35,096 bases of DNA from JBMTVT01 sp049451635 (GTDB taxonomy: Bacteria; Bacteroidota; Bacteroidia; Flavobacteriales; Flavobacteriaceae). Location of the stretch: positions 1-35,096 of the forward strand of contig JBMTVT010000020.1 in assembly GCA_049451635.1 (NCBI GenBank). Reading direction: 5' to 3'. The position numbers and the translations under genes are program-made. Numbering within the stretch: the stretch's first letter is position 1; each line of letters starts with the position of its first letter. Shown one piece after another: positions 14,393 through 23,703 of the stretch. The notes under the pieces were generated by a model. It had not been told where the DNA came from. It saw only the letters and a program-made list of their open reading frames with translations, and ran no database searches.

Positions 14393-15850
14393 CTATTTCA
14401 ACTTCAAATACTTTTTAATAAGCGAAGAAACATCTTCAGAAAAATCAAATCTTAAAACCACAAAGCCATAAACAACGGTAATTAATATAGATTTTAAGGC
14501 AATATTAATTAATGGGTTAAAAGGAAACTCCCAAAAATAAAATAATAGAGTACTGACAGTTATAAACGCTGTTATTTTTAGCGTGTCTTTGCTGAAAGGC
14601 AAAATCTTAAACTTTTTGTACACAAAAACCAACTTAATGGTATTGTAAACAAAAACAGCTAAAAAAGTAGCAATGGCTGCGCCATCAATTCCTAACACGG
14701 GTATAAATATTATATTTAAAAGTACCATTAAAATAACCAGAATAACCCCTAAAACCAAAACCATCCTGTAATAATCGCTATTAAATAAAATAGCATTATT
14801 ACTGCCCAAAAGTGCATCGTACAACTTGGTAATACTAATGATAAAAACCACAAATAATCCGCCACTAAATTCTTCTGGAATGATATGGTACAACTGATTG
14901 ATATTTAAAACAATCAATAAAAAAATAAACCCTCCAACTAGGTATAAGTTTAGGGAGCTTTTTTTATACAAGTTTCCCAAAGCATCGAAATCTTTTTCGT
15001 TTAAATATTTTGCAGAAAGCGGCAAGAGTATTTGGTGCATAGAGCGTTGTGGAACCGCTATAACAGTTGCAATAAAAATGGCCACATTATAATAGGCAAT
15101 TTGCTTGATATCAATATAATACCCCATCATTACTTTATCTACATCCAAAAGTACTGTTGCTATAGAGCCAGCAACTACTATTAACAATGAATATTTTATA
15201 ATCTTACCCAAATTACTCACGCGTTTAAAGGTAATAACGGGTAGTTTGATGTAAAACGCACTAAACATCATAACTAACATTCTTAAAACATAAACCAAAA
15301 CCAAACCAACCATGAACTGCTCCAAATTAACTACATTAAAATGCAATAAAAACAGTAAAATCATAGTCCCTACCCTATGGAAAACTTCTTTCATAAAGTT
15401 TCCAAAAACAGTTTGCATTTGCACTTTTGCCCAAGAAAAAAACACCTCAAAATAAGCTAAAGCAATTGAAACCACTATGGTATGCCATATATAGTTTTTG
15501 ATGATAGTATTTTTATTGGATAGAAAATCTACAATAGTATCGTAGCAAGCATAGGTTAGAACACTTAATGGAATAATGAAAAGCATAGGTAAAAACAGCA
15601 TGAGCGTCAAAAAGCTATTTAAAGACACGCGTGTTTTGAAAGCCGTATAAAATTTTACCAAGGTATTATGGGCACCAAAAGCCATTAATGGCATAATTAC
15701 ATAAGCCAATGAGAGCATAAAACCAACCATACCGTAGTATTCGTCAGTTAGAAATTTAGTGTAGAGAAATAGCGTATTTATAGCTCCAATGATGAACCCT
15801 AAATAAGTAGAAACCATATTCTTAAAAGATTGCGAAGCTACTATCCCCAT
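14393..15850 (-). CDS. Oligosaccharide flippase family protein (Wzx/MATE-like)
   Basis: A 485-residue, very hydrophobic protein with about 12-14 predicted membrane helices spread along its length and short loops, as in the polysaccharide transporter branch of the MOP superfamily. Such proteins move lipid-linked glycans across the inner membrane. The N-terminus (SQSFKNMVSTYLGFIIGAIN, then TLFLY) and the segment LLDVDKVMMGYYID are typical. It starts immediately after the GT4 stop with no gap (ATG at 15850, stop codon at 15851-15853), so translation is probably coupled. It is the last gene of the DUF4834-YfhO-GT4-flippase operon. The transported glycan is unknown. Confidence 0.88.
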   Translation of the reverse strand: MGIVASQSFKNMVSTYLGFIIGAINTLFLYTKFLTDEYYGMVGFMLSLAYVIMPLMAFGAHNTLVKFYTAFKTRVSLNSFLTLMLFLPMLFIIPLSVLTYACYDTIVDFLSNKNTIIKNYIWHTIVVSIALAYFEVFFSWAKVQMQTVFGNFMKEVFHRVGTMILLFLLHFNVVNLEQFMVGLVLVYVLRMLVMMFSAFYIKLPVITFKRVSNLGKIIKYSLLIVVAGSIATVLLDVDKVMMGYYIDIKQIAYYNVAIFIATVIAVPQRSMHQILLPLSAKYLNEKDFDALGNLYKKSSLNLYLVGGFIFLLIVLNINQLYHIIPEEFSGGLFVVFIISITKLYDALLGSNNAILFNSDYYRMVLVLGVILVILMVLLNIIFIPVLGIDGAAIATFLAVFVYNTIKLVFVYKKFKILPFSKDTLKITAFITVSTLLFYFWEFPFNPLINIALKSILITVVYGFVVLRFDFSEDVSSLIKKYLKLK

Positions 15851-17128
15851 TTAAAGTAATTTTGAAAGCGATTCTGTAAGTGCCTTTCTATGAAACTTTT
15901 GCAAACCTATTCCGCGCGATTGCAACGCCCCCTCCTTGAAAGTTTTATAATGCTCTAATATAGTTTTTTTCAGCGATTCGTAATCATCATAATTAAAGTA
16001 CTTGCCTGTATTGGTTTCAGTAATAATCTTTTCAACATCAGAACTTTTTGGGCCAATAGCAAGAATTGGCCTATTGGATACCATATACTCAAACAATTTA
16101 CCTGGAATGATGCATTTAGTATCTTCAGAATTTATTTCAATCAATAATAAAATTTGTGATTTTTTTTGATATGCAATAGCTTCTTTATGAAAAACATAAC
16201 CAATGTTATTAATATAATTACTTAAATTATATTTATTAATGGAATTCAAAACACTTTCACTAACAGATCCAATAAAATTCAATTGAAAATCCTGTTGAAA
16301 ATTAGCATCATTTTCCACTAAATCACTTAAAACTTTCCATAAAACTTCAGGATTTCTTTTAGAAAGCAAAGACCCAATATGGGATAACGTAAATTTTTTA
16401 TCCATTTCAAAATCTACATAAGCTTCATTATCATAGCCATTGGTAATAACTTCAATAGGCTTGTTAGTTACCTCCTGAAACTCCTTTTTTGTAGTGAAAC
16501 TGGTTACCACTATTTGATCTGCCATATTCAACACCTCACACTCTAGATCCTTATGCTTTTGTTTTGAAAACCTTGTGAGCATTAATTGCTTATGATAGCC
16601 AATGGTTGTCCAAGGATCTCTAAAATCTGCTAACCACTTCACTCCCATGGATTGTTTAAGCTTAAGCCCAATTAAATGCAAACTATGTGGTGGTCCAGTA
16701 GTTATAATGGTTTCAATATTTTCATTTGAAATATAGCTTTTAAGAAACGCTACAGAGGGTTTTACCCAACTTTTACGAGCGTCTGGAATAAAAAAGTTAC
16801 CACGTACAAAAAGCATCAATTTTTCAATAAAACCTTGGCTTTTCTCATCAGAAATAATGCCCTTACTAATGGTTTTGGATACTTTTTTTGAAAACAAACT
16901 CGCCAATTTATAAGGTTCTTTAATTGGCTGTTTTAAAATTTTAATGCTTTTTGAAATTTCAGAAGCTAAACTTTCATCGATAATAGGGTAATTAGGATTT
17001 TCAGGAATATATACTATGGGCTCAACATCAAAATCAGGTAGATATTTTACAAACTTTAACCAGCGCTGGACACCAGCCCCCCCTGCTGGTGGCCAATAAT
17101 AAGTTATGATGAGTACTTTTTTAGGCAC
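15851..17128 (-). CDS. Glycosyltransferase family 4 protein, GTG start
   Basis: A 425-residue GT-B fold glycosyltransferase. The N-terminal half carries the acceptor-side motif VLIITYYWPPAGGAGVQRWL. The C-terminal half carries the donor-binding region, with ECEVLNMADQIVVTSFTTK, then GSLLSKRNPEVLWKVL and PGKLFEYMVSNRPILAIGP. The start is chosen as GTG at 17128: it places V-P-K-K-V directly before the conserved LIITYYWPP strand, where homologues begin (from memory). A longer frame from 17179 would overlap YfhO by 59 bases. The GTG start overlaps the YfhO stop by 8 bases, which suggests translational coupling. It probably builds the glycan moved by the neighbouring flippase (inference). Confidence 0.88.
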   Translation of the reverse strand: MPKKVLIITYYWPPAGGAGVQRWLKFVKYLPDFDVEPIVYIPENPNYPIIDESLASEISKSIKILKQPIKEPYKLASLFSKKVSKTISKGIISDEKSQGFIEKLMLFVRGNFFIPDARKSWVKPSVAFLKSYISNENIETIITTGPPHSLHLIGLKLKQSMGVKWLADFRDPWTTIGYHKQLMLTRFSKQKHKDLECEVLNMADQIVVTSFTTKKEFQEVTNKPIEVITNGYDNEAYVDFEMDKKFTLSHIGSLLSKRNPEVLWKVLSDLVENDANFQQDFQLNFIGSVSESVLNSINKYNLSNYINNIGYVFHKEAIAYQKKSQILLLIEINSEDTKCIIPGKLFEYMVSNRPILAIGPKSSDVEKIITETNTGKYFNYDDYESLKKTILEHYKTFKEGALQSRGIGLQKFHRKALTESLSKLL

Positions 17129-19544
17129 TTTTTTGTTTCTTAAACTCGTAATATAAACCCCCAATAAGCAATAAACCAAGTAAAATAGAGCTTGCTAATG
17201 AAATTTTGCTTCCGGTTTTCACCACATCTGGATCAAATTTAAACTCAATAGTATGTTTTCCTGCTGGAATTTCCATGCCACGTAAAATATAATCTACTCG
17301 CATGTGATTAGCTTCTTCACCATTTATGAATGTTTTCCAACCTTTTGGGTAATAAATCTCTGAAAATATCGCAAACCCTTCATCAGGATTACTGGATTCA
17401 TATTTTAAATAATTAGGCTGTACTTCAACCAGTTTTATAGTTGCTATTGAGTCAACGTGATACTTATTGATTAAATTTACAAGTGCTTTTTCTGAATAAT
17501 AAATGGCCTTCCTTTTATTGTCCAAAGAATCTAATAATTTGATTTCCTCGTTAGCTGAATCGACCTTTTCCAAAGATTCCACAAACCAAGCATTACCATT
17601 AGCTTCATCATTTTTATATGGAAACATATTGCCTTTTTCATCTTCAACAATAATATACTTGGTATTGAGCATATTAAGCACATTGATGTTGTTTCGTGAA
17701 ACATACCAATCAAAAACCTCTCTATACCGCCTTAATTCAGCAGCATTATAGCCATTTAAAGAATTATGAAAATACGATGGCTTTGAAGGCCCTGAAACTA
17801 AATCAAAAACCCTAAAGTGAGATGTGTCTTTTAAAATTTCTTTATCTACTGAATTGGCTTGAAACGGTTTACTCATGGCAAAACCAGAAACAAAATCGTC
17901 ATTGTTTACATAACGCCTGTCAACCCCTACCAAATCAAAAAGAATCAGGGCACAAAACACTGTAATTAGCCACTTTTCCTTTAACTTATCTTTTAAATAA
18001 AAGTAAATAGCTCCCGCAGAAAGCAATACCAAAACCAACGTTCTTAAGGTGTCTTGAGTGAAAAGGGTCTTTCTATCAGCCTTTAAGGCATCGACAAAAT
18101 CGGGACCTAAATTCTGACGATAATAGCCATCATTCACGCCTACAAAATCAAATAACGAATTCTTAAACAGTAGGAATATTAGTGCTAACCCACCTGTTAT
18201 CAAAGTAGTATATTTTAAGGCTTTAAGTTTCTCTTCCTTTCTTTCAGTATCATTAAATAAACGAACCAATCCAAAAATACCTAAAACTGGAACACACAAT
18301 TCCAAAATAACTTGAATGGAAGTTATAGCCCTAAACTTGTTGTAAAGTGGCACATAATCAATAAAAAAGTCTGTTATTAACCCAAGATTTTTACCATATG
18401 ATAAAAGCAAAGAAAAAACAACACCACCAACAAGCCACCATTTTAAGCGTCCTTTTACCAAAAACAAAGCAAATACAAATAAAAACAAAATGACTGCACC
18501 TATATATGCTGGTGCTTCCACAATGGGTTGATCGCCCCAATACATGGGCGCACGTTTGGCTTCTTCGGCCGCTTTGGTAGTTGTAGCTCCCAGTTTTCTA
18601 AAAGCCTCATAAGTTGCTGAGTTTTTGCCAACATTTTCGCCGTTTCCACCACCCATAAATCTGGGGATAAATAGGTTAAAAGTTTCAGCAAAACCATAGC
18701 TATACTGCGTAATATAATCTTTTCCCAATCCAGAAGTAGACTCTTTAGGAGAACCATCAGGGTTTATGGTCAATTCACTTTTACCGCGCTTACTTTTCTT
18801 AACATATTCTTTAGTGGCTAGTATATTTGTTGCGTTCAAAGCTATTGAAAGCAATACCGCAGCTATTAATATACCAATGGATTTAAAATAATGAGGCAAT
18901 ATTTTTTTCTTGAATGCATCAATTAAATAGGCAATACCCAAAATAATTATCAAAAACATTAAATAATAGGTCATTTGAAAATGATTGGCAACTAACTCCA
19001 ATCCCATAGCAATAGCAACCAATAAAAACCCTAAAATGTATCTTTTTTGAAAAACCAATAAAATACCACTTATTACCAATGGCATATAGGCAATAGCATG
19101 TGCTTTACTATTGTGGCCAACACCTAAAATAATGATTAAGTATGTGGAAAAACCAAACGCAATGGCTCCCAATGCGGCTAGTTTAAAATCAACTTTTAGA
19201 ACCAACAACAGCACATAAAAACTAAGCAAATAAAGAAATAAATAATCAGCTGGCCGGGGCAAAAACCTAAGAGCTAAATCCAGTTTTTTAATATAGTTAT
19301 TTGGGTATTTTGCGCCTAACTGATAGGTTGGCATGCCACCAAATGCACCATTGGTCCAATAGGTTTCCTTACCTGTTTTTTCCTTAAAATCTTTTTGCTG
19401 CTTGCTCATACCTATGTATTGAACAATATCGTTTTGATATATGACCTTTCCGCTTAAAATAGGGCTAAAATAAGCTAAAGAAAGTGTTACAAACCCTATT
19501 AAAACAAGTAAGTGAGGAAGGAATTTCTTTATTGAAAATTGCAT
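17121..19544 (-). CDS. YfhO family membrane protein
   Basis: An 807-residue polytopic membrane protein. About a dozen helices fill residues 10-530, then a soluble C-terminal domain (about 545-775) precedes a last helix (about 780-800) and a basic end (YEFKKQKSA). The first periplasmic loop carries acidic and aromatic residues (VIYQNDIVQYIG, then WTNGAFGGMPTYQL) typical of YfhO and of GT-C glycosyltransferases. In Firmicutes, YfhO relatives glycosylate teichoic acids using undecaprenyl-linked sugars. A comparable outward-facing sugar transfer is likely here, but the acceptor is unknown. It is followed by the GT4 gene (8-base overlap) and preceded by DUF4834 (30-base gap). Confidence 0.9.
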   Translation of the reverse strand: MQFSIKKFLPHLLVLIGFVTLSLAYFSPILSGKVIYQNDIVQYIGMSKQQKDFKEKTGKETYWTNGAFGGMPTYQLGAKYPNNYIKKLDLALRFLPRPADYLFLYLLSFYVLLLVLKVDFKLAALGAIAFGFSTYLIIILGVGHNSKAHAIAYMPLVISGILLVFQKRYILGFLLVAIAMGLELVANHFQMTYYLMFLIIILGIAYLIDAFKKKILPHYFKSIGILIAAVLLSIALNATNILATKEYVKKSKRGKSELTINPDGSPKESTSGLGKDYITQYSYGFAETFNLFIPRFMGGGNGENVGKNSATYEAFRKLGATTTKAAEEAKRAPMYWGDQPIVEAPAYIGAVILFLFVFALFLVKGRLKWWLVGGVVFSLLLSYGKNLGLITDFFIDYVPLYNKFRAITSIQVILELCVPVLGIFGLVRLFNDTERKEEKLKALKYTTLITGGLALIFLLFKNSLFDFVGVNDGYYRQNLGPDFVDALKADRKTLFTQDTLRTLVLVLLSAGAIYFYLKDKLKEKWLITVFCALILFDLVGVDRRYVNNDDFVSGFAMSKPFQANSVDKEILKDTSHFRVFDLVSGPSKPSYFHNSLNGYNAAELRRYREVFDWYVSRNNINVLNMLNTKYIIVEDEKGNMFPYKNDEANGNAWFVESLEKVDSANEEIKLLDSLDNKRKAIYYSEKALVNLINKYHVDSIATIKLVEVQPNYLKYESSNPDEGFAIFSEIYYPKGWKTFINGEEANHMRVDYILRGMEIPAGKHTIEFKFDPDVVKTGSKISLASSILLGLLLIGGLYYEFKKQKSA

Positions 19545-19574
19545 GAAATGATTTTAAGAAAATGAATTTGAAAA

Positions 19575-19859
19575 TTAATCAATTTCTTCGTAATCCACAT
19601 AATCACCAACGTTTTTATTTGAAGTTTTGGTTTTGGGGATCTTATCTATAGTTACCTCGCCTTCTTTTCTAGGTTTTTCTTGTTGCGCTTGTTTTTGAAA
19701 CTGCTCAAATTGATCACCAAATCTTTGTTCTGCTTTTTTTGCAACAAACTTTATCAAAAAAGGGGTGAACAATCGGGCTAATATTTTAATTCCGAAATAG
19801 ATTAATAGAATAATAAGAATCATTCTAACCAAACCAGTTGCAGATGCAAATTGTAACAT
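19575..19859 (-). CDS. DUF4834 family small membrane protein
   Basis: A 94-residue protein when started at the ATG at 19859; an in-frame TTG at 19877 would add six residues but gives no family match that I know. One membrane helix covers about residues 10-30 (VRMILIILLIYFGIKILARL). A basic amphipathic region (about 31-65) and an acidic C-terminus (VGDYVDYEEID) follow. DUF4834 is a small uncharacterised Bacteroidota family. It leads the operon with YfhO, the GT4 enzyme and the flippase, so a role in that envelope glycan system is possible, though only position supports this. Confidence 0.8.
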   Translation of the reverse strand: MLQFASATGLVRMILIILLIYFGIKILARLFTPFLIKFVAKKAEQRFGDQFEQFQKQAQQEKPRKEGEVTIDKIPKTKTSNKNVGDYVDYEEID

Positions 19860-19936
19860 ACATATAATTTTATACAAAAATACAATTCTAAAAATTTAAA
19901 AAATGCTTAAGAATGATAAAAAAACTATAAAATATC

Positions 19937-19944
19937 TATATTTG
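19937..19944 (+). promoter_or_regulatory. Candidate -7 box (TATATTTG) of the outer-membrane barrel gene
   Basis: TATATTTG matches TAnnTTTG and implies a start near 19951. It therefore excludes the upstream in-frame ATG at 19903 and supports the ATG at 19990. Confidence 0.5.
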
Positions 19945-19989
19945 AAAAGGTTTAACAAAATATATGAAAGTATTTTAAACTTAATAATT

Positions 19990-21003
19990 ATGAGCCCAAA
20001 TAAATCTATTTTGTTCTTTTTACTGATTTTAACTTCTCTAAAAGGGTTTAGTCAGTACACCGATGTTATAAACTCAAACCGCCCTGGATTTTCTAGAAGT
20101 GCCTTTTCTGTGGGTACCAATGTGGCTCAAATTGAGGTGGGACCTTATATTGTAAATGAAAAACGAACTCCAACACCCTCGTATGAAGTATCGGGTTTTG
20201 GAATTGACTTTGCAGTACGCTATGGATTACTTTTTGAACAATTAGAACTTAATATTGAAGGCGCTTTTCAAAGCGATAACAAAAAACTTATATTTAATTC
20301 TACTGCAGAAGACAAACGTGCTAATTTTAAATTTTTAACTATTGGCGCCAAGTATTTAATCTATGACCCTTATAAAAACGAAGAAAACAACAAGCCTAAC
20401 CTTTACAGTTGGAAAGCTAATCATAGTTTTAAATGGAAGTCATTAATCCCTGCTGTATCAATATATGCTGGAGCAAATTTTGACACCAAAGACAATCCTT
20501 ATATTGCGCCTGGTGTGGAAGGTTTTAGCCCAAAAATTATGATTGCAACGCAAAATAACTTTTCTGGTGGTTGGGTTTTTGTAATGAATTTGATAAAGGA
20601 TAGAATTGGAACCGATCAATCAGATTTTCAATATATACTAACTTTAACACACTCATTTAACCCAAAATGGGTTGTTTTTGGTGAAACACAGGGTATTAAA
20701 AGCGATTTTTATGCCGATAATCTTTTTAGAGTTGGAGGCGCATATTTATTGGGTAAAGATTTCCAACTAGATACCGCTTTAACATTTAATGCAAAAGATA
20801 CCCCATCGGTTTTAAATGTTACATTAGGGGCCTCATACAGATTGGATTTTCATCAAGATGAGATAGACAATGGAAATTCTGCAGAAGATGAACTACAAAG
20901 ACGCTCCAACAAAAAAGGCAAAAAAAGAATAAAAAGAGACGACCAAAATACGGATGATATTATCAAAAAAAGAAGAAAGAAAGAAACTGATTTTGACAAT
21001 TAG
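19990..21003 (+). CDS. Outer-membrane beta-barrel transporter-like protein (MetA-pathway/PF13557 type)
   Basis: A 337-residue protein when started at the ATG at 19990. This start puts a signal peptide first (NKSILFFLLILTSLKGFSQ); a longer frame from 19903 would bury it behind 29 residues. The mature part begins with TDVINSNRPGFSRSAFSVG, the usual opening of the 'MetA-pathway of phenol degradation' transporter family. It continues as alternating strands consistent with an outer-membrane beta-barrel (for example IEVGPYIV, GFGIDFAVRYGLL, TIGAKYLI). The C-terminus is unusual: about 45 residues after the last strand are Lys/Arg/Asp-rich (KKGKKRIKRDD, IIKKRRKKE). The family name does not imply phenol metabolism. 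The GNAT-like gene follows 20 bases later and is probably cotranscribed. Confidence 0.8.
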   Translation: MSPNKSILFFLLILTSLKGFSQYTDVINSNRPGFSRSAFSVGTNVAQIEVGPYIVNEKRTPTPSYEVSGFGIDFAVRYGLLFEQLELNIEGAFQSDNKKLIFNSTAEDKRANFKFLTIGAKYLIYDPYKNEENNKPNLYSWKANHSFKWKSLIPAVSIYAGANFDTKDNPYIAPGVEGFSPKIMIATQNNFSGGWVFVMNLIKDRIGTDQSDFQYILTLTHSFNPKWVVFGETQGIKSDFYADNLFRVGGAYLLGKDFQLDTALTFNAKDTPSVLNVTLGASYRLDFHQDEIDNGNSAEDELQRRSNKKGKKRIKRDDQNTDDIIKKRRKKETDFDN

Positions 21004-21023
21004 CCCTTGGTTTAAAATTTAAT

Positions 21024-22142
21024 ATGATTACACTAAAAGAAGTAACAAACAAAAAAGATTTAAAAGCTTTCATTAAATTTCCTTTTAAACTTTATAAAGA
21101 CTCAGAATATTGGGTTCCTCCCATTATTAGTCAAGAAATTAAAACCTTCGACAAAAAAGAAAACCCTGTTTTTAATGATGCTGAAGCTAGGTTGTTTTTG
21201 GCTTATAAAAACCATGAAATAGTTGGTAGAGTTGCTGCCATTACAAATTGGATTGAAATTAAGAACCAAAACCAAAAGAAAATGCGTTTTGGTTGGTTTG
21301 ATTTTATTGATGATTTATCGGTCTCTAAAATACTTTTAGACAAAGTAGAAGAAATAGGAAAGTTGCATAACCTTGAGTATACTGAAGGACCTGTAGGATT
21401 CTCAAACTTAGATAAAGTTGGAGTAATGACTGAGGGCTTTGATTCAATAGCCCCCATGATTACATGGTATAACCACCCTTATTATGTAAAACATTATGAA
21501 GCTGCTGAGTACCAAGTTGAAAAATCATATTCTGAAAGTAAATTTCCTTTTAAAAACGTAAAACCCGAATTCTTTTTAAAGGCACAAGAGCTCATTAAAA
21601 AGCGTTATGCACTAAAAGCCTTAAAGTTTAATAAAACTTCCGAGGTTATGCCCTATGCAGATAAGATGTTCGATTTATTTAACGAAAGTTATGCCTCGTT
21701 AGCATCATTTGTAGCCATTAATGATGTTCAAAAAGCCTATTTTAAAAAGAAATTCATAAGCTTTATAAACCCTGAATACATCAAATTTGTAGTTGATAAA
21801 AATGATAAGCTTATAGGTTTTGCAATAGTGATGCCTGCTTTTGCCAAAGCTTTACAAAAAGCAAAGGGTAAATTATTTCCTTTTGGCTTTAAACATATTT
21901 TACATGCCAAAAAGCATAGCAAAGATGTTATTTTTTATTTGATAGGCATTCATCCAGAATATCAAAATAAGGGTGTTCATGCCGTAATATTTAATGAATA
22001 TTATAATACTTTTAAAGAAAAAGGCATACAAACCTGTTTTAGAACACCGGAATTAGAAGACAATGAAGCCATTCATAAAATATGGAAACATTTCGACCCT
22101 GTGGTTTATAAACGTCGAAAGACATTTAGAAAAAATATTTGA
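21024..22142 (+). CDS. GNAT-like acyltransferase family protein
   Basis: A 372-residue protein without signal peptide. It looks like two GNAT-like halves: residues about 1-180 (FPFKLYKDSEYWVPPIISQE, EARLFLAYKNHEIVGRVAAI, GWFDFIDD) and about 190-370, with the acyl-CoA-binding type segment IGIHPEYQNKGVHAVIFNEY near residue 312. From memory, homologues are often called 'GTP cyclohydrolase' in flavobacterial genomes; no GTP cyclohydrolase motif is visible and the GNAT description fits better. The substrate is unknown. It is probably cotranscribed with the outer-membrane barrel gene. A bidirectional terminator follows. Confidence 0.78.
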   Translation: MITLKEVTNKKDLKAFIKFPFKLYKDSEYWVPPIISQEIKTFDKKENPVFNDAEARLFLAYKNHEIVGRVAAITNWIEIKNQNQKKMRFGWFDFIDDLSVSKILLDKVEEIGKLHNLEYTEGPVGFSNLDKVGVMTEGFDSIAPMITWYNHPYYVKHYEAAEYQVEKSYSESKFPFKNVKPEFFLKAQELIKKRYALKALKFNKTSEVMPYADKMFDLFNESYASLASFVAINDVQKAYFKKKFISFINPEYIKFVVDKNDKLIGFAIVMPAFAKALQKAKGKLFPFGFKHILHAKKHSKDVIFYLIGIHPEYQNKGVHAVIFNEYYNTFKEKGIQTCFRTPELEDNEAIHKIWKHFDPVVYKRRKTFRKNI

Positions 22143-22147
22143 TCATA

Positions 22148-22182
22148 AAAAAAGCCCATTCTTAAAATGAATCGGCTTTTTA
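22148..22182. terminator. Bidirectional terminator between convergent genes
   Basis: AAAAAGCC pairs with GGCTTTTT, with an additional ATTC/GAAT step inside. A run of A on the left and T on the right lets it serve both the GNAT-like gene and the convergent PLP enzyme gene. Confidence 0.7.
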
Positions 22183-22199
22183 TTTATAAATTTTATAGT

Positions 22200-23459
22200 T
22201 TATCCCCCCATAGCTGCCATCACAGCTGCCGATAAACGTTTGTAAGTTCCATTATCCAAACGTTCTCTAATAGCATCAAAGGCATCTAAGGTTACTTCAA
22301 CATCCTCTAATGTATGGGTAGCAGTTGGAATCATTCTTAATAAAATCAATCCTTTAGGTATTACAGGATAAACCACTATAGAACAGAATATTCCAAAATT
22401 TTCGCGTAAATCCTTAACCAAGGCCATTGCCTCAGGAATGCTACCTTTTAAATATACCGGTGTTACACAACTTTGGGTAGTTCCAATATCAAATCCTCGT
22501 TTTTTCAATCCAGATTGTAAGGCATCAACTATTGTCCAGAGATTTTGTTTTAACTCTGGCATGGTTCTTAACATGTCCAAACGCTTTAATGCACCAACTA
22601 CCAACTGCATTTGTAATGATTTGGCAAACATTTGAGATCTCAAGTTGTATTTTAGATAATCGATAATTTCTTGATCGCCAGCAATAAAAGCACCAGTACT
22701 AGCCATAGATTTAGCAAATGTTGCAAAATACACATCAATATCTTCTTGTACGCCTTGCTCTTCACCTGCACCAGCACCAGTTTTACCTAAAGTGCCAAAA
22801 CCATGGGCATCATCAACGAACAATCTGAAATTAAATTTCTTTTTAAGGGCTACAATTTCTTTTAAACGACCTTGTTCACCTCTCATACCAAAGACACCTT
22901 CAGAAATAACCAAAATACCGCCTCCCGTTTGTTCAGCCATTTTGGTTGCTCTTTCAAGGTTTTTCTCTAAGCTTTCAACATCATTGTGCTTATAGGTAAA
23001 ACGCTTACCCATATGTAAACGCACACCGTCAATTATACATGCATGTGCATCTACATCATAAACAATAATATCATCTTTGGATACTAAGGCATCAATAGTT
23101 GATACCATACCCTGATAACCAAAATTTAAAAGATAAGCAGCTTCTTTTTTTACAAATGCTGCCAGTTCATTTTGAAGTTTTTCATGTAAATCTGTATGAC
23201 CAGACATCATTCTTGCTCCCATAGGATATGCAGAACCGTATTGAGCTGCAGCTTCAGCATCTACTTTTCTAACTTCTGGATGATTTGCTAATCCTAAATA
23301 ATCATTAATACTCCAAGTAATAACTTCCTTTCCTTGAAATTTCATTCTGTTTGAAATCTCTCCTTCCAATTTAGGAAACACAAAGTAACCTTCAGCCTGG
23401 GAAGCCCATTTTCCCAATGGTCCTTTGTCTTTATAAATCTTTTCAAATAAATCTTTCAT
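22200..23459 (-). CDS. Alpha-oxoamine synthase family PLP enzyme; candidate cysteate (or serine) fatty-acyl transferase
   Basis: A 419-residue fold-type I PLP enzyme of the family that includes serine palmitoyltransferase, KBL and BioF. These condense an amino acid with an acyl thioester, losing CO2. The Schiff-base lysine is K250 (TFAKSMASTGAF), the ring-stacking histidine is H139 (DVDAHACIIDG), and D216/H219 lie in VDDAHGFG. There is no signal peptide. Sphingolipid- and sulfonolipid-making Bacteroidota use this fold for the first committed step. From memory, Flavobacterium johnsoniae has an experimentally studied cysteate-fatty acyl transferase of this type needed for capnine and efficient gliding. 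The cysteine-synthase-like gene upstream makes that reading attractive, but sequence alone does not separate serine from cysteate use. Confidence 0.82.
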   Translation of the reverse strand: MKDLFEKIYKDKGPLGKWASQAEGYFVFPKLEGEISNRMKFQGKEVITWSINDYLGLANHPEVRKVDAEAAAQYGSAYPMGARMMSGHTDLHEKLQNELAAFVKKEAAYLLNFGYQGMVSTIDALVSKDDIIVYDVDAHACIIDGVRLHMGKRFTYKHNDVESLEKNLERATKMAEQTGGGILVISEGVFGMRGEQGRLKEIVALKKKFNFRLFVDDAHGFGTLGKTGAGAGEEQGVQEDIDVYFATFAKSMASTGAFIAGDQEIIDYLKYNLRSQMFAKSLQMQLVVGALKRLDMLRTMPELKQNLWTIVDALQSGLKKRGFDIGTTQSCVTPVYLKGSIPEAMALVKDLRENFGIFCSIVVYPVIPKGLILLRMIPTATHTLEDVEVTLDAFDAIRERLDNGTYKRLSAAVMAAMGG

Positions 23460-23647
23460 CTATAATAAATCAAATTGATATTAAATTAAGACATAACTAT
23501 AAGTACGTTTTTGCTTTTAATAAAAAACATAAACACGAAACGGTTTAAAATTTAAGAAAAGCTTAAGTCTTAGTTAGTTGATGCAAAATTAAATATTTAT
23601 ATGGTTTGAACATAATTTTATTAGGCAATTATTACAAATATCAAAAG

Positions 23648-23683
23648 AAAATGGTGTTTTACATTTTGCAAAACACCATTTTT
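23648..23683 (-). terminator. Terminator after the cysteine-synthase-like gene
   Basis: A 13-bp stem (AAAATGGTGTTTT with AAAACACCATTTT) closes a 9-base loop, 21 bases beyond the stop at 23704. It has T-rich flanks on both strands. It means the downstream oxoamine synthase gene has its own promoter in 23460-23640. Confidence 0.8.
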
Positions 23684-23703
23684 ATGATAAGTTGTTTTTT
23701 GTG

